In this document: piece by piece, positions 10,262 to 18,049 of the stretch | Layout: every line of letters begins with the position of its first letter | How positions within the stretch are numbered: the first letter of the stretch is position 1 | NCBI RefSeq assembly: GCF_010726955.1 | Contig: NZ_AP022603.1 | Span: 2,418,001-2,482,000 of the forward strand | Length of the DNA: 64,000 nt | Source: Mycolicibacterium fallax | Lineage (GTDB): Bacteria > Actinomycetota > Actinomycetes > Mycobacteriales > Mycobacteriaceae | Direction of reading: 5' to 3' | Notes under the pieces: generated by a model | Databases searched by the model: none | What the model was told of the DNA's origin: nothing | The model's input: the letters and a program-made list of their open reading frames with translations, nothing else | Translations under genes and position numbers: made by a program

Positions 10262-11014
10262 ATGTCGACAGGCCCGGGTCCCGGTCGGGACAACACCGAG
10301 GACGAAACCGACGTCGTCGACGTCGACGCCGCCACCGCCGAGCCCGCGACGGAGATCTTCGCGCCCGCCGACCCGACCGAGATGTTCGCCCCGGTCGAGG
10401 AGCCCGCCGAGGACCAGCGGCGGTTCACCGCGCCGTCGGCGTTCGACAGTTCCACCCAGATCATCGGGGCCGCCCCGGCCGATCCGGCCACCGAGATCCT
10501 CGACCTGCCCGGCGCCGAGGAACCCGCCGCACCGCGGACCGCGGGCCCGCAGGCCATCCCGGCCCGCGGCGAGGTGCCCGCCGTGCCGTCGCCGCGGCGC
10601 CGCAGCTGGGGCTGGGTGATCGCGCTGGTGCTGGTGATCGCCGCGCTGGTGGCGGTCGCGGTGCTGGTGACGGTGCTGCTGACCCGCGGCGGCTCGCCGA
10701 GTGACCAGGTCCGCTCGGCGATCGAGAGCTACACCACCGCCGTGCAGAACGGCGACCTGGCCACGCTGCGCAGCATCACCTGCGGCGACTACGACGCCTT
10801 CGAGGATCAGCAGTGGCAGGAACTGCACGCCAAGATGGTGGCGAACAAGGAAGTCCCGGTGATGTCGAGCATCGACGCGGTGGTCGTCGACGGGGACCGC
10901 GCCGAGGCGAACGTGACGACCTACCGGCCGGCGGACCCGGGCGCGCTGTCCACCCGCAGCTTCGATCTGCGCCGGGTCGGCGACACCTGGAAGGTCTGCG
11001 AGGGCACCGAGTAG
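10262..11014 (+). CDS. Membrane protein with NTF2-like outer domain (Rv0361-like)
   Basis: 250 aa. A long acidic, Pro/Ala/Thr-rich cytosolic region (residues 1-115) with several T(E/Q)(M/I)F/(I/L) motifs is followed by one membrane helix (about 118-141, very Val/Leu-rich) and an extracytoplasmic domain that starts SDQVRSAIESYTTAVQNGD and ends WKVCEGTE. That domain fits the DUF4878/lumazine-binding-like NTF2 fold; the two Cys may pair. GGGAGGA lies upstream of the ATG. The acidic Thr-rich tail is the kind of region phosphorylated by mycobacterial Ser/Thr kinases (inference). Confidence 0.83.
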   Translation: MSTGPGPGRDNTEDETDVVDVDAATAEPATEIFAPADPTEMFAPVEEPAEDQRRFTAPSAFDSSTQIIGAAPADPATEILDLPGAEEPAAPRTAGPQAIPARGEVPAVPSPRRRSWGWVIALVLVIAALVAVAVLVTVLLTRGGSPSDQVRSAIESYTTAVQNGDLATLRSITCGDYDAFEDQQWQELHAKMVANKEVPVMSSIDAVVVDGDRAEANVTTYRPADPGALSTRSFDLRRVGDTWKVCEGTE

Positions 11015-11032
11015 CTCCGCCCGCGAGTGCGG

Positions 11033-11072
11033 CGGTGCGGCCCGCGGGCGTCCTCGCCCACGGACCGCACCG
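11033..11072. terminator. Probable bidirectional terminator hairpin
   Basis: Between the convergent Rv0361-like gene and fba. CGGTGCGG (11033-11040) pairs with CCGCACCG (11065-11072), with a further GC-rich inner stem (GGGCG/CGCCC) around a TCCT loop. No U-tract is present, as is common in mycobacteria. Confidence 0.5.
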
Positions 11073-11081
11073 GCGGCAAAC

Positions 11082-12122
11082 TCAGCCCTTGGCGGACACG
11101 CTGCGACCGGCGCTGTGCAGGTCGTTGCACGCCTCGATGACCCGCTCGGTCATCGACGCCTCGGCCTTCTTCAGGTAGCTGCGCGGGTCGTAGACCTTCT
11201 TGTTGCCGACCTCGCCGTCGATCTTCAGCACGCCGTCGTAGTTGGCGAACATGTGCCCGGCGACCGGCCGAGTGAACGCGTACTGGGTGTCGGTGTCCAC
11301 GTTCATCTTCACCACGCCGTAGCGCAGCGAGTCCTCGATCTCCGACTTCAGCGAGCCCGAGCCGCCGTGGAAGACGAAGTCGAACGGCTTGGCGTCGGCA
11401 CCGAGGCCGAGCTTGGCGGCGGCGACCCGCTGCCCCTCCGCCAGCACTTCGGGCTTGAGCACGACGTTGCCCGGCTTGTACACCCCGTGCACGTTGCCGA
11501 AGGTCGCGGCCAGCAGGTACTGGCCCTTGTCCCCGGCGCCGAGGGCGTCGATGGTTTTCTCGAAGTCCTCGGAGGTGGTGTACAGCTTGTCGTTGATCTC
11601 GGCCTCGACGCCGTCCTCCTCGCCGCCGACCACGCCGATCTCCACCTCGAGGATGATCTTGGCGGCCACCGCCTTGGCCAGCAGTTCCTGCGCGATGGTC
11701 AGGTTCTCCCCGATCGGCACGGCCGAGCCGTCCCACATGTGCGACTGGAACAGCGGGTTGCGGCCCGCGGCGACCCGCTCGGCGGAGATCGCCAGCAGCG
11801 GCCGGACGAAGGTGTCCAGCTTGTCCTTGGGGCAGTGGTCGGTGTGCAGCGCGACGGTGATGTCGTACCGCTCGGCGATGACGTGGGCGAACTCAGCCAG
11901 CGCGACCGCGCCGGTCACCATGTTCTTGACGCCGAGTCCGGAACCGAATTCCGCGCCGCCGGTGGAGAACTGGATGATGCCGTCACTGCCGGCGTCGGCG
12001 AAACCCTTGATGGCGGCGTTGATGGTTTCCGAGGAGGTGCAGTTGATGGCCGGGAAGGCGAAGGAGTTCTCCTTGGCGCGGCTCAGCATCTCGGCGTAGA
12101 CCTCGGGCGTCGCGATGGGCAT
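11082..12122 (-). CDS. fba: Class II fructose-bisphosphate aldolase
   Basis: Zinc-dependent glycolytic/gluconeogenic aldolase cleaving fructose-1,6-bisphosphate, 346 aa. Zinc ligands are visible in HTDHCPKD (about residues 96-103) and in VHGVYKPGN and FHGGSGS further on; NVDTDTQYAF contacts substrate phosphate. Start ATG at 12122 has a strong GGAGGAG site eight bases upstream, ruling out the longer in-frame reading. Homologue of Rv0363c, the only aldolase of M. tuberculosis glycolysis. Confidence 0.97.
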   Translation of the reverse strand: MPIATPEVYAEMLSRAKENSFAFPAINCTSSETINAAIKGFADAGSDGIIQFSTGGAEFGSGLGVKNMVTGAVALAEFAHVIAERYDITVALHTDHCPKDKLDTFVRPLLAISAERVAAGRNPLFQSHMWDGSAVPIGENLTIAQELLAKAVAAKIILEVEIGVVGGEEDGVEAEINDKLYTTSEDFEKTIDALGAGDKGQYLLAATFGNVHGVYKPGNVVLKPEVLAEGQRVAAAKLGLGADAKPFDFVFHGGSGSLKSEIEDSLRYGVVKMNVDTDTQYAFTRPVAGHMFANYDGVLKIDGEVGNKKVYDPRSYLKKAEASMTERVIEACNDLHSAGRSVSAKG

Positions 12123-12235
12123 GGGAAATCTCCTCCTGGCTGGATTACCTGCGGGGTTGGACTCCCGGTCAGTATCGCAGAGCGCCGGGACAACAGCAGC
12201 CGTGCCCGAAGATCTCCCGGGTACCCTTGACCGTC

Positions 12236-12967
12236 GTGACCGCAAATGTTCCCCTCGAGGCCACCACCTACCTGGCGCTGATGCCGGACTTCCTGGACCC
12301 GCTGCACCTGCTGAACTCGTTCGGCACTTTGGCGCTGGCCGGGCTGCTGCTGGTGATCTTCATCGAGTCGGGCGTGCTGTTCCCGATCCTGCCCGGCGAT
12401 TCGCTGCTGTTCGTGGCGGGCATGCTGGCGGCCACCTCGGCCGCCGGGGCGGCCGAGGCGGGGGCGGGGCAGGCCAATTTCCAGCTGTGGCAGCTGCTGG
12501 TGTTCATCCCGATCGCGGCGGTGCTGGGCGGCCAGGTCGGCTACTTCATCGGCCGGTTCATCGGGGTGGAGATGTTCAAGCCCGACGCCCGGTTCCTCAA
12601 GCAGAAGTATCTCGACGAGGCGCACGCGTTCTTCGAGAAGCGCGGCCCGATCGCGATCGTGATCGCCCGGTTCGTGCCGATCGTGCGGACCCTGGCCCCG
12701 CTGTCGGCCGGCGCGGCCCGAATGAACTACGCGGTGTTCAGCATCTACAACATCGTCGGCGCGCTGGTGTGGGGCATCGGCCTGACCCTGCTGGGCTACT
12801 GGCTGGGCGGCTTCCCGATCATCCAGAAGCTGCTGGAGCCGATCTTCGTGGCGATCGTGCTGGCCTCGCTGGCGCCGATGTTCATCGAGTGGTGGCGCCG
12901 GCGCAAGGCCGCCAAGACCGCCGGCACCGACGACGGGGCCGCCGAGGCCGCCGCCGAGCAGGCCTGA
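12236..12967 (+). CDS. DedA/SNARE-associated (VTT-domain) membrane protein
   Basis: 243 aa, 5-6 hydrophobic segments. Hallmarks are the FIESGVLFPILPGDSLLF segment, GGQVGYFIGRFIG and ARFVPIVRTLAPLSAGAARM, typical of DedA proteins, which are linked to undecaprenyl- or phospholipid flipping across the inner membrane. Homologue of Rv0364. Start: GTG at 12236 is preferred because TACCCT (12222-12227) looks like a -10 box placed for a leaderless message; a TTG three codons upstream (12227) is possible. Divergent from fba. Confidence 0.85.
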   Translation: MTANVPLEATTYLALMPDFLDPLHLLNSFGTLALAGLLLVIFIESGVLFPILPGDSLLFVAGMLAATSAAGAAEAGAGQANFQLWQLLVFIPIAAVLGGQVGYFIGRFIGVEMFKPDARFLKQKYLDEAHAFFEKRGPIAIVIARFVPIVRTLAPLSAGAARMNYAVFSIYNIVGALVWGIGLTLLGYWLGGFPIIQKLLEPIFVAIVLASLAPMFIEWWRRRKAAKTAGTDDGAAEAAAEQA

Positions 12968-13080
12968 GCCGCACCCGTCACCTGGCGCCGCGGCCCGGCC
13001 CGGTTTATCTTCTAGCGGTACACATCCGACCGGGCAGTGCCATCCGGCTGCCGGATCGGTCGCTGAGGCAGGGAGCGGCG

Positions 13081-13419
13081 ATGAAGCTGACGGGTTTTGC
13101 CGCTGCGCCGGTGGTCGCGCTGGCCGCCTTCGGCGCGGTCGTCGCCGGTGCGCCGACCGCGGCCGCCGACTGCGTGAACAGCGGCGGGACCACCATCTGT
13201 TCGCAGGGCGATGTGCGCGGCGCCGATTCCAGCGGCTCAGGCACGTATGCGCCGTACCCCTGCGAGTACGACTGGTACTGCTATGACGGCGGGGGCGTCG
13301 GTGTCGTGTTCGGCGCCGGCGACGGCGATGTGGGCCTGCCCGGCACCCCCGGCAACCGGCCCGAGGTGAGTCCGCACCGGGGACCGTCCCGCGACGGCGG
13401 CGGGCGCGGGCGACGCTGA
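13081..13419 (+). CDS. Small exported protein, unknown function
   Basis: 112 aa with a clear Sec signal peptide (MKLTGF then a hydrophobic core and cleavage near APTAAADC, about residue 30). The mature part has four Cys within 40 residues (CVNSGGTTIC and CEYDWYC), suggesting two disulfides, then a Gly/Pro/Arg-rich tail ending GGGRGRR. GGGAG lies upstream of the ATG. It is followed after 53 bases by another exported protein gene. I do not recognise the family. Confidence 0.75.
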   Translation: MKLTGFAAAPVVALAAFGAVVAGAPTAAADCVNSGGTTICSQGDVRGADSSGSGTYAPYPCEYDWYCYDGGGVGVVFGAGDGDVGLPGTPGNRPEVSPHRGPSRDGGGRGRR

Positions 13420-13472
13420 CGAACCCGGGCCGGATTCCGGCCCGGCCGACCATCATCCAACGAGGAGCGGCC

Positions 13473-13805
13473 ATGTCTTTTCTGATCCGATCCGGCGTCG
13501 CCGGCCTGGCGGTGGGCGCCGCGCTGTTCGGTGCGGCCGGGCTGGCTGCCGCAGACGACACCCCGGCGCCGCCGAACTGCACGGCCGCCGACCTGGCCGG
13601 GGTGATGGGCGGGGTCAACATCGCCACCTCCGCCTACCTGCACACCCACCCGCAGGTCAACGACTTCCTCACCAGCCTCAAGGGCCTGCCGCGCGAGGAG
13701 GTCGCCACCCGGATGCGGGAGTTCGGCGAGAGCCACCCGCAGGAACGCGACGAGCTCAAGGGCATCCGCCAGCCCGCCGCGGACTTCCACGACCGGTGCG
13801 GCTGA
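13473..13805 (+). CDS. Hemophore-related exported protein
   Basis: 110 aa: signal peptide of about 27 residues (cleavage near AAADD) and a helical mature domain with two Cys (PPNCTAADL and the C-terminal DRCG). The pattern CTAADL...AYLHTHPQVNDFLTSLKGLP...R matches the mycobacterial heme-binding/hemophore family of which Rv0203 is the known member. It probably binds or relays heme outside the membrane; the heme ligand used by Rv0203-type proteins cannot be confirmed here. Possibly cotranscribed with the preceding exported protein. Confidence 0.8.
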   Translation: MSFLIRSGVAGLAVGAALFGAAGLAAADDTPAPPNCTAADLAGVMGGVNIATSAYLHTHPQVNDFLTSLKGLPREEVATRMREFGESHPQERDELKGIRQPAADFHDRCG

Positions 13806-13809
13806 GCGC

Positions 13810-14112
13810 TCAGGCCAGGTAGATCCCGAAGACCGCGCCAAGCAGCACGATCAGCCACACCTCGGTCCCGATCCGCAGCCAGCGCGGCGACGAGCGCACC
13901 TCCATGAAGTACCGCAGGATCACCCGGGCCTTGATGTAGGTCAGCACCAGCACCAGTGCGGTGACGCCGGTGCTGGCCACCACGGTGTCGGTGAAATGCG
14001 CCGGGGCCAGTCGCCAGGACGCCACGGTGATGACGACGAGCACCACCCAGGCCCAGCCCAGGGTGCGCGCGGTGGTTTCGGTCTTTTCGGTCGTGCCGGT
14101 GGTTGCTGCCAT
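13810..14112 (-). CDS. Heme-copper oxidase subunit IV-like membrane protein
   Basis: 100 aa with three hydrophobic helices after a Thr-rich N-terminus. TYIKARVILRYFMEVR between helices 2 and 3 is typical of prokaryotic cytochrome c oxidase subunit IV. ATG at 14112, two bases after the stop of the subunit III gene, so translationally linked. Last gene of a four-gene minus-strand operon that has no subunit I or II nearby. Confidence 0.83.
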   Translation of the reverse strand: MAATTGTTEKTETTARTLGWAWVVLVVITVASWRLAPAHFTDTVVASTGVTALVLVLTYIKARVILRYFMEVRSSPRWLRIGTEVWLIVLLGAVFGIYLA

Positions 14113-14114
14113 GG

Positions 14115-14711
14115 TCACCTCATTACGTAGAGCAGGCCGAAGATGATCACCCAGAGCAGGTCGACCATGTGCCAGTAGGTGGCGCCGGTTTCGACCATCC
14201 AGGTGCGCCGCCGGCCCGGGTTCTGCAGTTCGCGAACCACCACGCCCAGCACGATCAGACCGATCAGCACGTGCACCAGGTGTACGCCGGTGATCACGTA
14301 ATAGAACGAGAAGAACATGTCCGAATTGGTGTGCCCGGCACTGATTTTGGCGGCCCACTCATAGCCCTTGAGGACCATGAAGAGCACGCCGCAGCCGCCG
14401 GCGGCGTAGACGAACCCGATGGCCTGCCGGTGCGCGCCGGCCCGGGCGGACAGCACCGAGCGGGCGACGAACAACGAGCTGGTCAGCAGCACCACGGTGT
14501 TGATCGACCCGATGTTGATGTCGAGGTGCTGCTGGGCCCGCAGGAAGGACTCCGGGTCCATGCTGCGGTAGATCAGGTAGATGAGGAAGTAGCTGGAGAA
14601 GACGATCAGGTCGCCCAGCACCATCACCCACATGTGGACATCGCCGGGCAGCCTGCCGTCGGGCACCGCGACGGTCTCGGTATCCGGTTGTTGCACAGTC
14701 ACTTTCCCCAT
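14115..14711 (-). CDS. Heme-copper oxidase subunit III-like protein (NorE/CyoC type)
   Basis: 198 aa with five membrane helices. GDVHMWVMVLGDLIVFSSYF, FYYVITGVHLVHVLIGL and TGATYWHMVDLLWVIIF are classic subunit III segments. It is shorter than the canonical aa3 subunit III and closer to NorE-type proteins linked with nitric oxide reductases or auxiliary oxidases. Overlap-free, closely spaced with the flanking genes. Subunit III stabilises the catalytic subunit and proton uptake; which oxidase it serves here is unknown because no catalytic subunit is in the window. Confidence 0.85.
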   Translation of the reverse strand: MGKVTVQQPDTETVAVPDGRLPGDVHMWVMVLGDLIVFSSYFLIYLIYRSMDPESFLRAQQHLDINIGSINTVVLLTSSLFVARSVLSARAGAHRQAIGFVYAAGGCGVLFMVLKGYEWAAKISAGHTNSDMFFSFYYVITGVHLVHVLIGLIVLGVVVRELQNPGRRRTWMVETGATYWHMVDLLWVIIFGLLYVMR

Positions 14712-14715
14712 CGCC

Positions 14716-15474
14716 TCAGTCCATATCCGGTTCGTCGGCCGGCTCGGCCGCGGCGGCGTTGCGCAGGATCACGATGAGCGCGCCCAGCCAGACCGAGAAC
14801 ACCACCACCGCGACCCAGAACGAGATCGAGCCGTTCCAGGCGAACGGCCCGGAGTAGAAGACGACCATCTGGCTGGCGATCACCTCGGTGACGATCTGCC
14901 AGACCGAGATGTAGGCGAACCACTTCGGGAAGATGTTGTTGCGGTCGTAGAGCACCGCGATCGCCAACACCAGGTACGCGGCGGTGAAGCAGCCCAATGA
15001 GGCGTTGTAGGACAGCATTCCGAGGTCGTAGAGCAGTCCGATGAGCTCGGGGTCGCGGTCGGGGCGCAGCGTCGCGGTCAGGAAGCAGACGCCGACCAGC
15101 AGGAAGCCCGGCAGTGCGCCGACACTCATGCCGGCCAGGTAGCCGTAGGCCAGCACCGAGCCGGTGGACATCCGTTTCATCTGGTAGGCGACCAGACCGT
15201 TGGTCATCGCCGCACCGCCGAGCAACACCAGCAGCACGACGAAGCCGAGCTGGATGGTCAGCCCGTTCTGGCTGAAGAATGCGACCTTGTCGGCGGTGCT
15301 GACATCCGGCCGCGGCGGCGGGGTGACCCGGGCCAGCAGGCAGATGATGATGCCGAACAGGCCGTACCAGAGCGGGAAGAACCACGTCATGATCCGGACG
15401 TCGGGTTTACCGGCCGGCCGCCCGTCGGCGGTGGTGACGTACCCGTCGGGGGTCAGTGCCCGCACTGGACTCAC
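14716..15474 (-). CDS. Multi-pass membrane protein of the oxidase-III/IV cluster, copy 2
   Basis: 252 aa, about seven hydrophobic segments after a soluble N-terminus of about 30 residues. It is a paralogue of the next gene upstream: both contain QMKRM, a R(P)DR(D/S)P(E/D)LI..L.DL stretch and a late GP(F/L)AW(N/D)G..SFWV segment. Function not known. GTG at 15474 overlaps the upstream stop as GTGA. No heme- or copper-ligand motif is obvious, so it is more likely an accessory or sensor membrane protein than an oxidase core. Confidence 0.75.
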   Translation of the reverse strand: MSPVRALTPDGYVTTADGRPAGKPDVRIMTWFFPLWYGLFGIIICLLARVTPPPRPDVSTADKVAFFSQNGLTIQLGFVVLLVLLGGAAMTNGLVAYQMKRMSTGSVLAYGYLAGMSVGALPGFLLVGVCFLTATLRPDRDPELIGLLYDLGMLSYNASLGCFTAAYLVLAIAVLYDRNNIFPKWFAYISVWQIVTEVIASQMVVFYSGPFAWNGSISFWVAVVVFSVWLGALIVILRNAAAAEPADEPDMD

Positions 15475-16217
15475 CCGGCCACCACGCCGTCGGCGATCGC
15501 CTGGCGCAGCACGGCCCGTCGCAGCACGAAGAACATCACCACCACGAAGGCGGCCAGCGCCCCGTTGCGCACCCAGAACGACAGCAGTCCGTCCCAGGCC
15601 AGCGGCCCGGTCTGGAACACCGCGGCGGCGGCCGACGGGACGATCGCCACCCCGGTGGCCAGCGAGTACCAGCCGACCCAGGGCGGGAACACCGGGTCGG
15701 GTCCGTTGTCGAACCGCACCGCCAGGGCCAGCAGCACGAACTGGGACAGCAGCATCCCGATCGGCGCGATGAACACGATCCAGGCCAGGTCGTTGAGCAG
15801 TTGGATCAGGTCGGGGCTGCGGTCCGGGCGGAAGGCCGCGACCAGGAAGAACACGTTCGACAGCGCGAAGAAGGTGGCGCCGCTGACCACCGCGGTCAGG
15901 TAGCAGTAGGCGAACACGTGACTTTGGCCCCGCATCCGCTTCATCTGCACGACGATCACCATGAAGAACGGCACCACCAGGATGCCGCACAGGTTGAAGG
16001 TGACCTGGCCGAACCGGATCCAGGCGGTGTGCTCGGCGTAGAACCGGGCGACCTCCTCGGCGGGCAGCGTCGGGGACATCGGCGGCCAGAACCCGGGGAA
16101 GGCCGCCGCGGCGATCAGCAGCACGAGTCCCACCGCGGGCCCGGACCACAGGCAGACCCACTGGGCCTTGATGTTGCCGGCATTCGGCAGGTCCTGGACC
16201 CGCTCGAGAATCTGCAC
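15471..16217 (-). CDS. Multi-pass membrane protein of the oxidase-III/IV cluster, copy 1
   Basis: 248 aa, about seven hydrophobic segments, first gene of the minus-strand operon. Paralogous to the 252-aa protein that follows it (shared QMKRM and RPDRSPDLIQLLNDL segments). Its ATG at 16217 sits downstream of two TetR-type palindromes shared with the divergent regulator. No recognised catalytic motif; function unknown. Confidence 0.75.
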   Translation of the reverse strand: MQILERVQDLPNAGNIKAQWVCLWSGPAVGLVLLIAAAAFPGFWPPMSPTLPAEEVARFYAEHTAWIRFGQVTFNLCGILVVPFFMVIVVQMKRMRGQSHVFAYCYLTAVVSGATFFALSNVFFLVAAFRPDRSPDLIQLLNDLAWIVFIAPIGMLLSQFVLLALAVRFDNGPDPVFPPWVGWYSLATGVAIVPSAAAAVFQTGPLAWDGLLSFWVRNGALAAFVVVMFFVLRRAVLRQAIADGVVAG

Positions 16218-16232
16218 CGTACCTCCTGTTTA

Positions 16233-16267
16233 TGACTTGAGTCAGTAGATCGACGACGCCGTCGATC
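16233..16267. promoter_or_regulatory. Operator-like palindromes, oxidase operon side
   Basis: TGACTTGAGTCA (16233-16244) is a perfect inverted repeat with a two-base centre. It is followed by GATCGACG (16248-16255) paired with CGTCGATC (16260-16267). Both lie just upstream of the minus-strand operon start at 16217. The TGACT/AGTCA element resembles the one at 16322 and is a likely binding site of the divergent TetR protein. Confidence 0.65.
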
Positions 16268-16321
16268 CCGGTTGCCCCACGTGCACGCTAGCGTTCGCGG
16301 CCAGGAACGGAAAGGGGTTTT

Positions 16322-16353
16322 CTGATTTAAGTCAGTTTTGTATGGCCTAGACT
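16322..16353. promoter_or_regulatory. TetR operator and leaderless promoter
   Basis: CTGATTTAAGTCAG (16322-16335) is an imperfect palindrome with the same AGTCA half as the site at 16233. TAGACT (16348-16353) lies seven bases before the ATG at 16360 and looks like a -10 box for a leaderless tetR message, so a bound repressor would cover the -35 region. Confidence 0.6.
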
Positions 16354-16359
16354 GGCCCC

Positions 16360-16959
16360 ATGACGAAGCCGGCCGCAACCGTGCGGGGCCGCAAGGGCCA
16401 CCAGACCCGGGAGCGACTGCTGGGCGCCGCCATCGCGGAGTTCCGCCGCGCCGGGATGGCCGCCGCCGAGATCGGCCCGATCGTGTCGGCCGCGGGCGTC
16501 GCGCACGGCACCTTCTTCTTCCACTTCCCCACCAAGGAACACGTGCTGATCGAGTTGGAGCGACGCGAGGAGGACCGGATGGCCACCGAGCTCACCCGGA
16601 TCTACGCCGAGCCGCACGACGTGCGCACCACCTTGACCCAGGCCGTCGCCGCGCTGCAGAAGCTCAAGAGCCGGCTGGGCCGGCACCTGTTCAAAGACTT
16701 TCTGGCGCTGCACTTCTCCTCGACGCGGCCGCCGACCGACGAATGGACCACGCACCCGCTGATCGTCGCGGTGGTCGAGGATCTGCAGCACGCCCGCGAC
16801 CGCGGGGAGATCCCGGCCGACGTCGACGTGATGCACAACGGCATCTCGTTTCTGGTCGGGCTTTACGCCCTGCTGATCACCATCCCCGAGCCGATCCGGG
16901 AACCGTTCCTCGACGAGTACCTGGACACCTATCTGCGCGGGCTGCGGGTACTCGCCTGA
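16360..16959 (+). CDS. TetR-family transcriptional regulator
   Basis: 199 aa. The N-terminal helix-turn-helix runs over residues 13-60 (TRERLLGAAIAEFRRAG ... AGVAHGTFFFHFPTKEHVL), the C-terminal part is the all-helical ligand-binding domain. Divergent from the oxidase subunit III/IV operon with palindromes in the 142-base gap, so it most likely represses that operon and itself. The ligand cannot be inferred. Confidence 0.88.
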   Translation: MTKPAATVRGRKGHQTRERLLGAAIAEFRRAGMAAAEIGPIVSAAGVAHGTFFFHFPTKEHVLIELERREEDRMATELTRIYAEPHDVRTTLTQAVAALQKLKSRLGRHLFKDFLALHFSSTRPPTDEWTTHPLIVAVVEDLQHARDRGEIPADVDVMHNGISFLVGLYALLITIPEPIREPFLDEYLDTYLRGLRVLA

Positions 16960-16978
16960 CCGGCGGGCGCCGGGCCGG

Positions 16979-17887
16979 CTACCGTCCCAGACCCAGCTCG
17001 GCGGCCAGCGCCCGCAGCGCCGGGCGCGGATCCATCCCGGGACCGTCCCCGAGCACCTGCACCACCACGTGGTCGGCCCCGGCGTCCAGGTGCGCGGTCA
17101 GCGAGGCCGCGGCGTCGCTGACCCCACCCATCCCGACCAGCGCGCGGGCCAGCCGGTCGGACCCGCCGCGCACCACGTCGGACTCGTCAAAGCCCTGGCG
17201 CAGCCACGAGTTTCGGTAATTGGGCAGCAACGAGTACATGTCCAGGTGCTGGTGCGCGAAGGCCAGCTGCTCGGCGTCCTCGCCACCCACCACGACGGCC
17301 TGCTCGGACACCACCCAGCGGTCGGCGCCCACGATCTCCCGGGTGACCCGGGTCTGCTCCGGGGTCACCAGGTACGGGTGCGCGCCGTCGGCGTGCGTGC
17401 CGGACAGCTCGATCATCTTCGGGCCGAGCGCCGCGAGCAGCCGCGGCGGCCGGCCGACGCCCGGCTCGATCTGCGCCGGCACCGCCGCCATCGCCTCCAG
17501 ATAGCCGCGCATGGTGGCCAGCGGCTTGGTGTAGCTGCCGCCGATCGCGTCGACCAGCGGCCCGTGGCTGACCCCCAGCCCGAGCACGAACCGACCCGGA
17601 TACAGCGCGGTCAGGGTGCGCGCCCCGGCCTCGGCGGCCGAGGGCACCCGGTAGTGGATGTTGGCGATCCCGGTGCCGACCACCAGCCGGTCGGTGGCCG
17701 CCAGGAACGCCGCCGACTGGGTCAGGCACTCCTTGCCGAACGCCTCGGGCAGAAACAGCGAACCGAATCCCAGCGCCTCGATCTCCCGGGCCACCTGCTG
17801 GGCGTCGGGCATCGACCAGGTGTCGCTGCCCCACCACACGCCGATGCGGGAACCGAAGTCGATGTGGGCGCGCGCCGAGGAGGTCAT
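16979..17887 (-). CDS. Luciferase-like F420-dependent oxidoreductase
   Basis: 302 aa, TIM-barrel protein of the bacterial-luciferase superfamily, of the mycobacterial TIGR03620-like type. Visible: SRIGVWWGSDTW near the start, GIANIHYRVPSAA, YPGRFVLGLGVSHGP and a C-terminal LRALAAELGL. Predicted to use F420H2 rather than FMN on the basis of family membership. TACGAT lies seven bases before the ATG at 17887, favouring a leaderless start there over a codon 18 bases upstream. Substrate unknown. Divergent from the P450 gene; the intervening palindrome may affect both. Confidence 0.8.
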   Translation of the reverse strand: MTSSARAHIDFGSRIGVWWGSDTWSMPDAQQVAREIEALGFGSLFLPEAFGKECLTQSAAFLAATDRLVVGTGIANIHYRVPSAAEAGARTLTALYPGRFVLGLGVSHGPLVDAIGGSYTKPLATMRGYLEAMAAVPAQIEPGVGRPPRLLAALGPKMIELSGTHADGAHPYLVTPEQTRVTREIVGADRWVVSEQAVVVGGEDAEQLAFAHQHLDMYSLLPNYRNSWLRQGFDESDVVRGGSDRLARALVGMGGVSDAAASLTAHLDAGADHVVVQVLGDGPGMDPRPALRALAAELGLGR

Positions 17888-17980
17888 GGTCACGATCGTA
17901 GGCACTGCGCCGTCCGGCCCGGCGGGCCCGGTGGTTCCCCCAGCGCCGGGCGGCGACGACGCGGCACGCCCCCGCCGTCA

Positions 17981-18012
17981 GACCATACGTGTAGGTTTCT
18001 TAACGTATGGTC
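17981..18012. promoter_or_regulatory. Perfect 10-base palindrome upstream of the P450 gene
   Basis: GACCATACGT (17981-17990) and ACGTATGGTC (18003-18012) are exact inverted repeats separated by 12 bases. The site is 38 bases before the P450 ATG and 94 bases upstream of the divergent oxidoreductase. It is a strong operator candidate, perhaps for the TetR protein encoded at 19288. Confidence 0.75.
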
Positions 18013-18049
18013 TACGTGACCGACGTCTCACCTACCGGGAAGGACCCCG

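Noticed and set aside
16248..16267. Terminator hairpin for the divergent genes
   Set aside because: The inverted repeat is located in a divergent promoter gap, so an operator role is more likely than termination.
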